Shown here piece after piece: positions 33,778 to 45,980 of a stretch of 64,000 nt of DNA. The notes below the pieces were generated by a model. It was given only the letters and a program-made list of their open reading frames with translations. It searched no databases and was not told the DNA's origin. How positions within the stretch are numbered: position 1 is the first letter of the stretch; every line of letters begins with the position of its first letter. The DNA comes from Cellulomonas sp. 73-92 (GTDB taxonomy: Bacteria > Actinomycetota > Actinomycetes > Actinomycetales > Cellulomonadaceae): positions 62,001 through 126,000 of the forward strand of contig NZ_MKTH01000004.1 in NCBI RefSeq assembly GCF_001898175.1. The letters are read 5' to 3'. The translations under genes and the position numbers were made by a program.

Positions 33778-34739
33778 CCACGCTCGACGTCCATCTCACC
33801 GACGTGGCGGCCACGGCCGCGGGGCTCGTCGAGGGCATCCGGGACGCGGCGCGCCGGTTCGGCCGCCTCGGTGCCGTGGTCGCGGTGAGCGGCGGCATCG
33901 ACTCGGCCGTGTGCCTCGGGCTCGCCGCCCGGGCGCTCGGGCCGGCGCGCACCACGGCGATCGCGCTGCCCGACCGGGAGTCCGAGCCGGTCTCCGCCGA
34001 GCTGGGCGCCCTGACGGCTCGGGCGTTCGGCGCCGGCTTCGTGGTCCGGGACATCTCGGGGGCGCTCGAGGCGCTGGGCTGCTACGCGGACCGGCTCGCG
34101 GTGGTCCGGCGGCTCGCGCCGGGCTTCGACCCGGACGCCGGCGACGCGTTCTCGGTGGAGTTCGTGCCGGCCACGGGCGAGGCCGAGCGGCTGCAGTCGT
34201 TCGTGCTGACCGTCGTCCGGGCCGGGGTGACCACGAGGCACCGCCTGGGCGGGCGCGACTTCCTCACGATCATGGCGGCGACCAACCAGAAGCAGCGCGT
34301 GCGGATGCTGGCGACGTACCGGCTGGCCGACGAGCGCAACCTGCTCGTCGTCGGCACGTCCAACCGGCTGGAGATCGACCAGGGCTTCTTCGTCAAGCAC
34401 GGCGACGGCTGCGGGGACGTGTTCCCGCTGCGGTTCCTGCTCAAGTCCCAGGTGTACGACCTCGCGGAGCACCTCGGCGTGCCCGAGGAGGTCCGCCGTC
34501 GGCCGCCGACGACGGACACCTTCAGCGCGCCGCAGAGCCAGGAGGACTACTTCTACGGCACGTCGGTGGAGACGGGGGACGCGTTGTGGCTGGCCTACCA
34601 CGACGGCGTGCCGGCCGCCGTGGCCGCGGGGCTCGTCGGGATGGCGGCGGAGGACGTCGCCCGGTTCTACGGCCTGTACGCGCGGCGTGCCCGGTACGCG
34701 GACTACCTCATGACGACGATCCCGGGGGAGCACCGGTGA
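33774..34739 (+). CDS. NadE-like ATP-pyrophosphatase (NAD synthetase family) in the EPS operon
   Basis: The 321-residue protein has the PP-loop SGGIDS at residues 39-44 and aligns by eye with ammonia-dependent NAD synthetase: NQKQRVRM for NxxARxRM, and GTSNRLEIDQGFFVKHGDG, FPLRFLLKSQVYDLAEHLGVP for GTGNxxE...KxGDGxxDxxPxxxLxKxQVxxLAxxLxxP. It lacks a glutaminase domain. About 45 extra residues and several changes from NadE consensus suggest a specialised amide-forming enzyme that adenylates a carboxylate and adds NH3. It lies between AsnB and an SGNH-like protein with stop-start overlaps on both sides. A housekeeping NAD synthetase is the alternative. Confidence 0.72.
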   Translation: MTTLDVHLTDVAATAAGLVEGIRDAARRFGRLGAVVAVSGGIDSAVCLGLAARALGPARTTAIALPDRESEPVSAELGALTARAFGAGFVVRDISGALEALGCYADRLAVVRRLAPGFDPDAGDAFSVEFVPATGEAERLQSFVLTVVRAGVTTRHRLGGRDFLTIMAATNQKQRVRMLATYRLADERNLLVVGTSNRLEIDQGFFVKHGDGCGDVFPLRFLLKSQVYDLAEHLGVPEEVRRRPPTTDTFSAPQSQEDYFYGTSVETGDALWLAYHDGVPAAVAAGLVGMAAEDVARFYGLYARRARYADYLMTTIPGEHR

Positions 34740-35599
34740 GGCCGCGCGGGGTGCTCGTGGCGGGTGCCGTGGTCGTGGTGCTCGGCCTCGTCGCCGTGCT
34801 GACCTTCGGGCGGCCGTTCGCGGCCCGTGCGTACCACCGCCTCGCGGACCGGCAGCCGGCGATGGTGCCGGACGGCCTGGACCCGGCGGCGACCACGGTG
34901 CTGTACCTGCACCACAGCACGGGGCTGGCCGTGTGGGACGGCGGGGTGCCCCGGCTCGTCGAGCGGCGAAACGCGGCCGAGGGCACCGACCTGCAGGTGG
35001 TGGAGCGGGCATTCCCGCACCGGCCCTACCCGTGGGACAACAACCCCTACGACTACTGGAACGCCTGGGTGAACCACTCGGGGGACCGCCGGGTGCAGGG
35101 GCAGGCCACCCTCGAGGACCTGGTCGGCGCCTACGACGTCATCGTCTGGAAGGACTGCTTCCTCGCCGGTGACATGGTGCCCGACGACGGCCGCCCGGAC
35201 GTCACGTCCCCGGTCCGCACCCCGGCGAACTACCGGCTCCAGTACCTCGCGCTGCGCGACGCCATGCACCGGTTCCCCGGGACGAGGTTCGTCGTCTGGA
35301 CGCTGCCGCCGAAGGTGGCGACCGACACCGACCCTGCCACGGCGGAGCTGGCGCGGCAGTTCGCCTCCTGGGTCCGGGAGGAGTGGGACCAGCCGGGCGA
35401 CAACGTGTTCCTCTGGGACTACCGCGCGATCGCGGCACCCGACGACCTCTACCTGCCGGCCGCGTGGGCCGTCGGGGAGCGCGACTCGCACCCCGGCACG
35501 GAGCTGTCGCAGCGGGCGGCGGCCCTGTTCGTGCAGCGCCTGGTCGACGTGGCGGCCGGCCGCGGCGACCGCACGCCGGCGACCGGCGCGACGCTCTGA
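34736..35599 (+). CDS. Membrane-anchored SGNH-hydrolase-like protein
   Basis: The 287-residue protein starts at a GTG in a GTGA overlap. A TM helix (residues 5-24, VLVAGAVVVVLGLVAVLTFG) is followed by an extracytoplasmic domain. TTVLYLHHSTG near residue 65 could hold the block I serine, YDVIVWKDC a central strand, and the closing ERDSHPGTELSQRAAALF resembles the DxxH catalytic block of SGNH/GDSL hydrolases and DltD-like or AlgX-like acyl esterases. These motif readings are tentative. Its place at the end of an acyltransferase/ACP/amidotransferase operon suggests it moves or removes an acyl group on the outer-face glycan. Confidence 0.6.
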   Translation: MRPRGVLVAGAVVVVLGLVAVLTFGRPFAARAYHRLADRQPAMVPDGLDPAATTVLYLHHSTGLAVWDGGVPRLVERRNAAEGTDLQVVERAFPHRPYPWDNNPYDYWNAWVNHSGDRRVQGQATLEDLVGAYDVIVWKDCFLAGDMVPDDGRPDVTSPVRTPANYRLQYLALRDAMHRFPGTRFVVWTLPPKVATDTDPATAELARQFASWVREEWDQPGDNVFLWDYRAIAAPDDLYLPAAWAVGERDSHPGTELSQRAAALFVQRLVDVAAGRGDRTPATGATL

Positions 35600-35600
35600 C

Positions 35601-37067
35601 TCACGACGTGGCGGCGGGCCACGCCGGGCGCCGGACCGCCTTGCCCGAGCGGGTGGTCTCGAGGTGGTCGACGACCTGCACGTCGCGGACGAGCCCGCGG
35701 GGCTCCACGGCGGCCAGGGCGAGCCGGCGTGCCGGGCCGGCGTCGGCGCCGGGCGCCAGCACGAGGCGAAGCACGCACGCGGAGTCCTCCTCGGCGGTGT
35801 CCGGCTGGACCCGTGCCTCGAGGACGCCGGGCACCTCGGCGACCCGCGCCTCGACGGCGACGAGCGAGACGCGGTTGCCGCGGAAGTTGTGCATCTCCGC
35901 CTCGCGCCCGGTGACGAAGAGGTCGCCGGCCGGGCCGAGCCGGCCGAGGTCGGTCGTGGTGTGCGGCGCGGCCGGGTCGCGGGGCGGCTGCCCGAGGTAG
36001 CCGATCATCAGCCCCGGCGACGACACCCGGATCCGGCCGACCTCTCCCAGCGGCAGCGGCGCCCCGAGCTCGTCGACGACGTCCACGTGCGTGCCGGGCA
36101 GGGGCAGCCCGACCGAGTCGGCCGGGGCCCCGTCGCCGCGCCGTCGCACCGCGACCCGGGCCGTGCCCTCGGTGAAGCCGTACATGAGGTACGTGGCGCC
36201 GGGGTAGCCCGGGAGCACCTCGTCGAGCTCGTCGTCGTGGATGCCTCCGCCGGCGAGGTAGAGGATCCGGAGCCGGCGGGCGCCGTCGCGCCCGAGCACG
36301 AGCCCCCGCCGTCGGCTCAGCCGGAGGAAGTAGGGCACGCACGCCAGCAGCGTCACCTCGTGCTCGTCGAGCGTCGCCATGAGCGTGCGGGTGGGTGGGC
36401 CGCACGGCGTCAGCACCACGGGGACCCGGCGCGCCAGCGCCAGCAGGACCATGGACAGGCCGAAGGAGTGCGTGAGCGACAGCACCTGGCCGAGCCGGTC
36501 GGCGGGTGTCCACGGCTCGGTGCTCCGCAGCATCGCCGTGAGGTTGGAGGCCACGTTCGCCGCCGAGAGCCTCACGCCGCGAGGTCGGCTCGTGGTGCCG
36601 GAGGTGTAGAGGAGCACGGCCTCGGCGGACCCGCCGAGGGACGTCCCGACGCGCGCGTCGTACGGGTCGTCGGGATCCGCCGGCCCGGCGCCGGTGGCGC
36701 GCAGGTTGCCGCCGAGCGCGACGAGGTCGCAGCGCGCCTCGCCCGCCAGCTCGTCGAGCGCCGGGTCGTCGGGCCCGTGGACCGGCAGCATGGCGACCGG
36801 GCGTCCCGCACGCAGGGCGCCGAGGACGAGCGCGACGTCCCGGACGGCGCCGCCGTCGACGAGGCCGACACGGTGACCGGGCTGCACCCGCTCCGCGATC
36901 TCGGCCGCCAGCTCCTCCGAGAGCGCGGCGAGCCGGCCCCGGGTGGTGGTGACGCCGTCAGCGATGACGGCGGCCGAGCCGGGATCGGCGTCGAGGCCGA
37001 GGAGCGCCAGGAGCGCACCATGGCCGACCGTCGCCTCCGTCGAGCCCAGCACCGCCACGTCGCGCAT
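35601..37067 (-). CDS. AMP-forming acyl ligase (ANL family), second ligase of the locus
   Basis: The 488-residue protein starts at ATG 37067. It has the adenylation motifs LLYTSGTTSRPRGVRLS (A3), YLMYGFTEGTA (A5), GREAEMHNFRGNRVSLVAVEARV (A8) and the A10 lysine in TTRSGKAVRRP. The gene converges on the acyltransferase-ACP-AsnB-NadE-SGNH operon with one base between stop codons. It is about 30 residues shorter than the ligase at 17735 and clearly diverged from it. I infer that it charges the second ACP (31602). Confidence 0.82.
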   Translation of the reverse strand: MRDVAVLGSTEATVGHGALLALLGLDADPGSAAVIADGVTTTRGRLAALSEELAAEIAERVQPGHRVGLVDGGAVRDVALVLGALRAGRPVAMLPVHGPDDPALDELAGEARCDLVALGGNLRATGAGPADPDDPYDARVGTSLGGSAEAVLLYTSGTTSRPRGVRLSAANVASNLTAMLRSTEPWTPADRLGQVLSLTHSFGLSMVLLALARRVPVVLTPCGPPTRTLMATLDEHEVTLLACVPYFLRLSRRRGLVLGRDGARRLRILYLAGGGIHDDELDEVLPGYPGATYLMYGFTEGTARVAVRRRGDGAPADSVGLPLPGTHVDVVDELGAPLPLGEVGRIRVSSPGLMIGYLGQPPRDPAAPHTTTDLGRLGPAGDLFVTGREAEMHNFRGNRVSLVAVEARVAEVPGVLEARVQPDTAEEDSACVLRLVLAPGADAGPARRLALAAVEPRGLVRDVQVVDHLETTRSGKAVRRPAWPAATS

Positions 37068-37166
37068 GCCACCGCCCCCGTGATGGAGTCCCGGTGCCAC
37101 GATCGGGACACACCGTTCATCATGGACGAATCGGACATCGGCCGGCATGCGATCGCGGGGTGAACG

Positions 37167-37799
37167 TTGCGCGCCACGGGGTGGAGGGGGACGCTCCCCT
37201 GGCTGGGTGCGGCGGCCGCCTGCGCGGCCGGCGCCGCTCTGCTCGTCGCCAGCGCGGCGGCCGGCACCGACCGGCGAGCCGTCGCGCTGGGCCGCGTCGC
37301 GTCGTTCGCGCCGCACCACGACCTCTGGGTGCGGCTGCTGCGCGGCGGCCTGGGCCGGATCACCATCCCGTTCCTGCTCCTGGTCGCCGCCGGGGCGCTC
37401 GTCTGGTTGGCGCGGCGGCGCAGGTGGCGTGAGGCGGTCGTGGCGGCGGGCGTGCTCGTCGGGGCGAACGGCCTGGTCGAGGCGGTCAAGCACGGCCTGG
37501 TGGGCATCGGCGCGCCCGTGCTCAGCGGGCACATGGCGCTGGTCGTCGCGACCGGGTTCGCCGTGGTGCTCGCGACGACCACGCGGTGGCGGCGGCGGGC
37601 GGCCGTGGTCGCGGCCGCCGCCGTCCTCGCGACGGGCGTCGGCGTGGTGGTCGCGGCGTGGCACACCGCGGCGGAGACCGCGGGCCCGACGCTCGTCGCC
37701 GTCGCGTGGGTGCTGGCGTGCCGGCCGCTGCTCGACGCGCCCCGGCGCAGCGTCCCGCGCGAGGATGCCCGCCCCGCCGGTGTCGGCGCCCGCTCGTAG
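37167..37799 (+). CDS. PAP2-like integral membrane protein
   Basis: The 210-residue protein has five hydrophobic segments. Its frame is closed by a TGA six bases upstream, so the TTG at 37167 (GGGGTG upstream) is the likeliest start. GLVEAVKHGLVGIGAPVLSGHMAL carries the SGH of PAP2 phosphatases, and AAWHTAAETAGP recalls motif 3 (usually SRxxxxxHxxxD) with its Arg and Asp missing, so it may be a degenerate undecaprenyl-pyrophosphate phosphatase relative. Lipid-carrier recycling for the EPS locus is possible but uncertain. Confidence 0.6.
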   Translation: MRATGWRGTLPWLGAAAACAAGAALLVASAAAGTDRRAVALGRVASFAPHHDLWVRLLRGGLGRITIPFLLLVAAGALVWLARRRRWREAVVAAGVLVGANGLVEAVKHGLVGIGAPVLSGHMALVVATGFAVVLATTTRWRRRAAVVAAAAVLATGVGVVVAAWHTAAETAGPTLVAVAWVLACRPLLDAPRRSVPREDARPAGVGARS

Positions 37800-37802
37800 A
37801 CT
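37797..37802 (+). promoter_or_regulatory. -10 hexamer (TAGACT) of the mfd promoter
   Basis: TAGACT overlaps the TAG stop of the PAP2-like gene and lies about 60 bases before the mfd start, giving an untranslated leader of about that length. Confidence 0.4.
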
Positions 37803-37868
37803 GGCGGCACACCCCGGGTCCCACGGATTCCGGGATCTTCGTGCTGCCCGCTCCACCCCCGAGGACCC

Positions 37869-41489
<3,621 letters not shown>

Positions 41490-41500
41490 GGCACGCGGCC

Positions 41501-41506
41501 TACGAT
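41501..41506 (+). promoter_or_regulatory. -10 hexamer (TACGAT) for the lipoprotein/mazG pair
   Basis: TACGAT starts 11 bases after the mfd stop. The expected start near 41513 leaves a 27-base leader holding AAGGAGG (41527-41533). Confidence 0.5.
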
Positions 41507-41539
41507 GTGCCGCGAACCCCACCGGCAAGGAGGACGAGA

Positions 41540-42076
41540 GTGACCCAGCACGCGACGGCTCGCCGCAGGATCGTCGGGGCGGCCGCGGTGACGCTGACGC
41601 TGGCCGGCCTGCTGGCCGGCTGCTCCTCCCGGCCGGGCGCCGCGGCGGTCGTCGACGGTCGCACCATCCGCACGTCCGACGTCGTCAGCGTGGTCGACGA
41701 CCTCAAGCCGGCGCTCGGGGACGTCAGCGCGACGCAGGTGCTCAACATCCTCATCGAGGAGCCGATGCTGGTGCAGCTCGCGGCCGACCACGGCCAGGGG
41801 GTCTCGGACGCCGACGCGAGGTCGACGCTCGACGCGTTCTTCACGAGCGCCAAGCTGACTCCGCCGGCCAGCTACTCGCCCGCGACCCTGGAGGTCGGCC
41901 TGCACCAGGCGGCCAACGCCAAGCTCGCCGCTGACACGACGGACGCCACGCTCGCGCAGGACTACACCACGCGCCTCGGCAAGCTCGCGGTGACGGTCAA
42001 CCCGCGCTTCGGCACGTGGGACCAGGGACAGCTGGGCGCTGCGGCGGCCCCGAGCTGGGTCGTCGCGCAGAAGTGA
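41540..42076 (+). CDS. SurA_N-like lipoprotein (PPIase-less chaperone type)
   Basis: The 178-residue protein starts at a GTG six bases after AAGGAGG. A lipoprotein signal peptide ends in the lipobox LLAGC with Cys28. AAAVVDGRTIRTSDVVSVVDDL and the following helices match the SurA_N/PrsA N-terminal domain (chaperone lobe), but no PPIC rotamase domain follows. It is tethered to the outer leaflet of the cytoplasmic membrane. Its place between mfd and mazG is common in related actinobacteria, and in M. tuberculosis an unrelated lipoprotein gene (lpqU) occupies the equivalent neighbourhood. Confidence 0.8.
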   Translation: MTQHATARRRIVGAAAVTLTLAGLLAGCSSRPGAAAVVDGRTIRTSDVVSVVDDLKPALGDVSATQVLNILIEEPMLVQLAADHGQGVSDADARSTLDAFFTSAKLTPPASYSPATLEVGLHQAANAKLAADTTDATLAQDYTTRLGKLAVTVNPRFGTWDQGQLGAAAAPSWVVAQK

Positions 42077-42083
42077 CCTCGGT

Positions 42084-42728
42084 GTGACGACGCCCGACGA
42101 GCCCGTCGACCCCTTCCGCGCGCTCGTCGCGGTGATGGACCGGCTGCGCTCGCCGGGCGGCTGCCCGTGGGACGCGGAGCAGACGCACGCCTCGCTGGTC
42201 CCGTACCTCCTCGAGGAGGTCCACGAGCTCGCGGAGGCCGTCGACGAGGGCGACCGCGCCGGGCTGCGCGAGGAGCTGGGCGACGTGCTGCTCCAGGTCG
42301 TGTTCCACGCGCGGATCGCCGCCGAGGACGCGGCCGACCCGTTCGACGTGGACGACGTCGCGCGCGACCTGGTCGCCAAGCTGGTTCACCGCCACCCCCA
42401 CGTGTTCGCCGGCGCCGACACCCCGGCCGAGCGGCTGCACGCCCAGTGGGACGCCATCAAGAAGGCTGAGAAGCACCGCGACTCCGCGCTCGACGGGGTC
42501 CCAGGGGCGCTGCCGGCGCTCGCCCGCGCGCAGAAGGTCGCGGCCCGCGCCGGGCGGGCCGGCCTGGACGTGCCGGCGGCGCTGGCCGCGGCGACCGGTG
42601 GCGCGGGGTTCGGCGACCGCCTCCTCGCCCTCGCGCTCGAGGCGCACGACGAGGGCGTGGACGCCGAGGGCGAGCTGCGCCGCGCGACGGCGCGGCTGGA
42701 GCAGGTCCTGCGCAGCCTCGAGGGCTGA
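42084..42728 (+). CDS. mazG: Nucleoside triphosphate pyrophosphohydrolase MazG
   Basis: The 214-residue protein has the MazG fold motifs: LRSPGGCPWDAEQTHASL, LLEEVHELAEAVDE and LREELGDVLLQVVFHARIAAE (EExxE...ExxD metal site). HRHPHVFA and WDAIKKAEK follow. It hydrolyses aberrant or oxidised NTPs to NMP and PPi. It starts at a GTG seven bases after the lipoprotein stop, so the two are likely co-transcribed. Confidence 0.93.
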   Translation: MTTPDEPVDPFRALVAVMDRLRSPGGCPWDAEQTHASLVPYLLEEVHELAEAVDEGDRAGLREELGDVLLQVVFHARIAAEDAADPFDVDDVARDLVAKLVHRHPHVFAGADTPAERLHAQWDAIKKAEKHRDSALDGVPGALPALARAQKVAARAGRAGLDVPAALAAATGGAGFGDRLLALALEAHDEGVDAEGELRRATARLEQVLRSLEG

Positions 42729-42736
42729 GCGGAGCA

Positions 42737-42752
42737 AGTGAAATCTCTCACT
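42737..42752. promoter_or_regulatory. CRP/GlxR-like dyad upstream of pntA
   Basis: AGTGA-AATCTC-TCACT is a perfect inverted repeat with the 5-6-5 spacing of the CRP/GlxR consensus (TGTGA-N6-TCACA). It lies 225 bases before pntA and partly overlaps a DosR-like half-site. Confidence 0.6.
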
Positions 42753-42762
42753 AAAGTCCCGG
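42747..42762. promoter_or_regulatory. DosR/DevR-like box 1 upstream of pntA
   Basis: CTCACT-AA-AGTCCC-GG matches the mycobacterial dormancy box core (GGGACT-WW-AGTCCC): the right half-site is perfect, while the left half keeps only ACT. Confidence 0.45.
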
Positions 42763-42823
42763 ACGACGGGAAGCCGGGCGGCCCGCGGGGCGTTGCGCCC
42801 CTGGGCCGAACGTCCGACAGACT

Positions 42824-42837
42824 GGGCCCTAAGTCCG
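42824..42837. promoter_or_regulatory. DosR/DevR-like box 2 upstream of pntA
   Basis: GGGCCC-TA-AGTCCG matches nine of twelve core positions of GGGACT-WW-AGTCCC and shares CCTAAGTCC with the complement of the box upstream of ndh (56377-56390). Confidence 0.45.
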
Positions 42838-42961
42838 TCATCCCATGGCTTGCGGACCACGACGCTGGTCCGTGGCCTCCCGGCCCGGGGCATCGCCGCT
42901 CCGGTCCGTCTGCCGTACCAGCCCGGTGCGTCGAGCGGCGCACCCAGACGAGGAGTCGCTG

Positions 42962-44524
42962 ATGCTCATCGGTGTTCCCAAGGAGACGCGTCCGGGGGAG
43001 CGGCTGGTCGCCGCGACACCGAAGACCGTCGCACAGCTGCGCAAGCTCGGGTACGACGTCGTCGTCGAGTCCGGAGCCGGCGCCGGCGCCAGCTTCAGCG
43101 ACGCCGCCTTCGTCGCCGAGGGCGCGACCATCGGTGACGCCGCCGCGGCCTGGGGAGCGGACGTCGTCACCGCCGTCAACCCCCCGGCCGACGAGGACGT
43201 CGCCCGCCTGCGCGAGGGCTCGTACCTCGTCGCGCAGCTCGCGCCGCACTCGCGTGCCGACCTGGTCTCGTCGCTCGCGGCCAAGGGCGTCACGGCCCTC
43301 GCGCTCGACGCCGTCCCGCGCATCTCCCGCGCCCAGGCGCTCGACGTCCTCTCGAGCATGTCCAACGTCGCGGGCTACCGGGCGGTCATCGAGGCGGCGG
43401 AGGCGTACGGCGGCATGTTCACCGGGCAGGTGACCGCCGCCGGCAAGACCCCGCCGGCCACCGTGTTCGTCATCGGCGCCGGCGTCGCCGGGCTCGCCGC
43501 GATCGGCGCCGCCGCCTCGCTGGGCGCGCAGGTGCGCGGCTTCGACGTGCGGCCCGAGGCGGGCGAGCAGGTCGAGTCGATGGGCGCCAAGTTCGTCACG
43601 GCGTCCGCCGACGCGATGCAGGAGAAGTCGTCGACGGGCTACGCCGCCGCGCTCTCCGAGGCGCAGGAGAAGGCGACGCTCGCCCTCTACGCCGAGGAGT
43701 CGAGCAAGGCCGACATCGTCATCACGACGGCGCTGGTCCGCGGCAAGGCCGTGCGGACGATCACCGCCGAGATGGTCGCGAACATGAAGCCGGGCTCGGT
43801 GATCGTCGACCTGGCGGCCACCGGCGGCGGCAACTGCGAGCTGACGGTGCCGGGCTCGACAGTCGTCACCGACAACGGCGTGACGATCGTCGGCTACACC
43901 GACCTCACCAGCCGGCTGCCGCAGCAGAGCTCGCAGCTGTTCGGCACGAACGTCGTCAACTTCCTCAAGCTGGTGACGCCGGCGAAGGACGGGAACCTCG
44001 TCCTCGACCTGGACGACCCCGTGCAGCGCGGCATGACTGTCGCGCGGGCGGGCGAGGTCCTCTGGCCACCACCGCCGATCTCGGTGTCGGCCGCACCGGC
44101 GGCAGCCGCCGCGGTGTCGTCGGACACCCGGAGCCCGGAGCAGAAGGCGGCCGACGAGGCCGCGGCCAAGGCCGCGAAGGCGAGGCGCAACAACCAGCTG
44201 ATGGTGGTCGCCGGCGTCATCCTCGCCGTGCTGCTGCCGTTCACCCACATCGAGACGCTCGTGACGTTCACGGTGTTCGTGCTCGCCGTGTTCGTCGGGT
44301 ACTACGTCATCTCGAACGTCAGCCACTCGCTGCACACGCCGCTCATGAGCCAGACGAACGCGATCTCCGGGATCATCCTCGTCGGCTCCCTGCTCCAGAT
44401 CGGCAACGACCACCTGCTGGTGACGATCCTCGCGGTGGTCTCCGCCGCGATCGCGTCGATCAACGTCTTCGGAGGCTTCCTGGTCACGTACCGGATGCTC
44501 GGCATGTTCCGGAAGGATGCGTGA
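42962..44524 (+). CDS. pntA: NAD(P) transhydrogenase subunit alpha (fused alpha1/alpha2)
   Basis: The 520-residue protein starts at an ATG six bases after [27 protein letters not shown] opens the alanine-dehydrogenase-like NAD(H)-binding domain I, with the Rossmann [13 protein letters not shown] at about 173-185 and [12 protein letters not shown] later. A Lys/Ala-rich linker (about 385-410) leads to a domain II part with four TM helices ending in [16 protein letters not shown]. The E. coli-like fused alpha chain contrasts with the split PntAA/PntAB often found in actinobacteria. With PntB it couples proton entry to NADPH formation. Its 233-base upstream region carries a CRP-like and two DosR-like sites. 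Confidence 0.95.
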   Translation: MLIGVPKETRPGERLVAATPKTVAQLRKLGYDVVVESGAGAGASFSDAAFVAEGATIGDAAAAWGADVVTAVNPPADEDVARLREGSYLVAQLAPHSRADLVSSLAAKGVTALALDAVPRISRAQALDVLSSMSNVAGYRAVIEAAEAYGGMFTGQVTAAGKTPPATVFVIGAGVAGLAAIGAAASLGAQVRGFDVRPEAGEQVESMGAKFVTASADAMQEKSSTGYAAALSEAQEKATLALYAEESSKADIVITTALVRGKAVRTITAEMVANMKPGSVIVDLAATGGGNCELTVPGSTVVTDNGVTIVGYTDLTSRLPQQSSQLFGTNVVNFLKLVTPAKDGNLVLDLDDPVQRGMTVARAGEVLWPPPPISVSAAPAAAAAVSSDTRSPEQKAADEAAAKAAKARRNNQLMVVAGVILAVLLPFTHIETLVTFTVFVLAVFVGYYVISNVSHSLHTPLMSQTNAISGIILVGSLLQIGNDHLLVTILAVVSAAIASINVFGGFLVTYRMLGMFRKDA

Positions 44525-44528
44525 CCCG

Positions 44529-45917
44529 GTGACCATCACCCTCACCACGGTGGCCCAGGCTGCCTACCTCGTCGCGGGCGTGCTGTTCATCCTGTCGCTC
44601 GCGGGCCTCTCGAAGCAGGAGACCGCCCGGCGCGGCAACGTCCTCGGGATGGTCGGCATGGGCGTCGCGATCCTCGCGACGGTCGTGCTCGCGCTCGACG
44701 AGTCCGCGCGGCCCGTGTGGGTCACGGCGCTGCTCATCGTCCTCGTCCTCGTCTTCGGCGCCGCGGTCGGCACCTGGCGGGCCCGCACGGTCGAGATGAC
44801 GCAGATGCCCGAGCTCATCGCGATGCTGCACAGCTTCGTCGGGGCGGCCGCCGTCATCATCGGCTACAACTCGTACCTCACCGAGAAGGACGCCGGCGGC
44901 GCCCACCTCGTCGAGGTCTACCTCGGTGTGCTCATCGGCGCCGTGACCTTCACGGGCTCGATCGTCGCGTACCTCAAGCTGTCGGCGCGCATCAAGTCGA
45001 ACCCGTTGACGCTGCCGGGCCGCAACCTGCTCAACGCGGGCGCGCTCGTCGTCTCGGCCGGCCTCATGGTGTGGTTCATCCCGAGCCAGTCGATCTGGCC
45101 GCTGGCGATCATGACGGTCATCGCGCTGCTGCTCGGCCTGCACCTGGTGGCGGCCATCGGCGGCGGCGACATGCCGGTCGTCGTGTCGATGCTCAACTCG
45201 TACTCCGGGTGGGCGGCGGCCGCGGCGGGCTTCATGCTCGGCAACAACCTGCTCATCGTCACCGGCTCGCTCGTCGGCTCCTCCGGTGCGATCCTCTCCT
45301 ACCTCATGTGCAAGGCGATGAACCGCAAGTTCATCTCCGTCATCCTGGGCGGCTTCGGCAACGAGGGCGGCAAGGTGGCCAAGGAGGTCGGCGGGGAGTA
45401 CCGCGAGGTGTCCGTCGCGGACACGGCCGAGATGCTCAAGGCCGCGCGCTCCGTCGTCATCGCCCCCGGCTACGGCATGGCCGTCGCCAAGGCGCAGTAC
45501 CCGGTCGCCGAGCTCACCAGCCGGCTGCGCGCGCAGGGCGTCCAGGTGCGGTTCGCCGTCCACCCCGTGGCCGGCCGCCTGCCGGGCCACATGAACGTGC
45601 TGCTCGCCGAGGCGAAGGTGCCGTACGACATCGTCCTGGAGATGGACGAGATCAACGAGGACTTCGCCGGCACCGACGTCGTCCTCGTCATCGGGGCCAA
45701 CGACACGGTCAACCCTGCCGCCATGGAGGACCCGGGCTCGCCGATCGCGGGCATGCCCGTCCTCGAGGTGTGGAAGGCCGACCAGGTGGTCGTCTTCAAG
45801 CGGTCGATGGCCACCGGCTACGCCGGCGTGCCGAACCCGCTGTTCTACCGCGAGAACAGCGCGATGCTGTTCGGCGACGCCAAGGTGAAGGTCGAGGAGA
45901 TCCTCGCCGCGCTGTAG
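44529..45917 (+). CDS. pntB: NAD(P) transhydrogenase subunit beta
   Basis: The 462-residue protein has about nine TM helices in domain II (from [19 protein letters not shown]) and a C-terminal NADP(H)-binding domain III with [42 protein letters not shown] and [15 protein letters not shown], all hallmark sequences. I chose the GTG at 44529; an in-frame ATG at 44517 overlaps the pntA stop but follows its GGAAGGA too closely. It forms the proton-pumping transhydrogenase with PntA. A perfect 15-bp terminator hairpin follows. Confidence 0.95.
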   Translation: MTITLTTVAQAAYLVAGVLFILSLAGLSKQETARRGNVLGMVGMGVAILATVVLALDESARPVWVTALLIVLVLVFGAAVGTWRARTVEMTQMPELIAMLHSFVGAAAVIIGYNSYLTEKDAGGAHLVEVYLGVLIGAVTFTGSIVAYLKLSARIKSNPLTLPGRNLLNAGALVVSAGLMVWFIPSQSIWPLAIMTVIALLLGLHLVAAIGGGDMPVVVSMLNSYSGWAAAAAGFMLGNNLLIVTGSLVGSSGAILSYLMCKAMNRKFISVILGGFGNEGGKVAKEVGGEYREVSVADTAEMLKAARSVVIAPGYGMAVAKAQYPVAELTSRLRAQGVQVRFAVHPVAGRLPGHMNVLLAEAKVPYDIVLEMDEINEDFAGTDVVLVIGANDTVNPAAMEDPGSPIAGMPVLEVWKADQVVVFKRSMATGYAGVPNPLFYRENSAMLFGDAKVKVEEILAAL

Positions 45918-45928
45918 CCGCACGACGA

Positions 45929-45967
45929 ACGACGCCCGGGTGGTCCCAGCGGCCACCCGGGCGTCGT
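45929..45967 (+). terminator. Hairpin terminator after pntB
   Basis: A perfect 15-bp stem (ACGACGCCCGGGTGG with its complement) and a 9-base loop lie 11 bases past the pntB stop. It also closes the convergent regulator gene, so it probably works in both directions. Its outer stem ACGACGCCCGGG recurs in the eno terminator. Confidence 0.85.
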
Positions 45968-45980
45968 CGTGTCGGTGCGG

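Noticed and set aside
37167-37799. Exosortase-like membrane protein
   Set aside because: Too few helices and no Cys-Arg-His exosortase triad; SGH and AWHT segments fit a degenerate PAP2 protein better.
45929-45967. The 15-bp palindrome as an operator for the GntR regulator
   Set aside because: It lies between convergent stop codons, fits a bidirectional terminator and lacks a FadR-type consensus.
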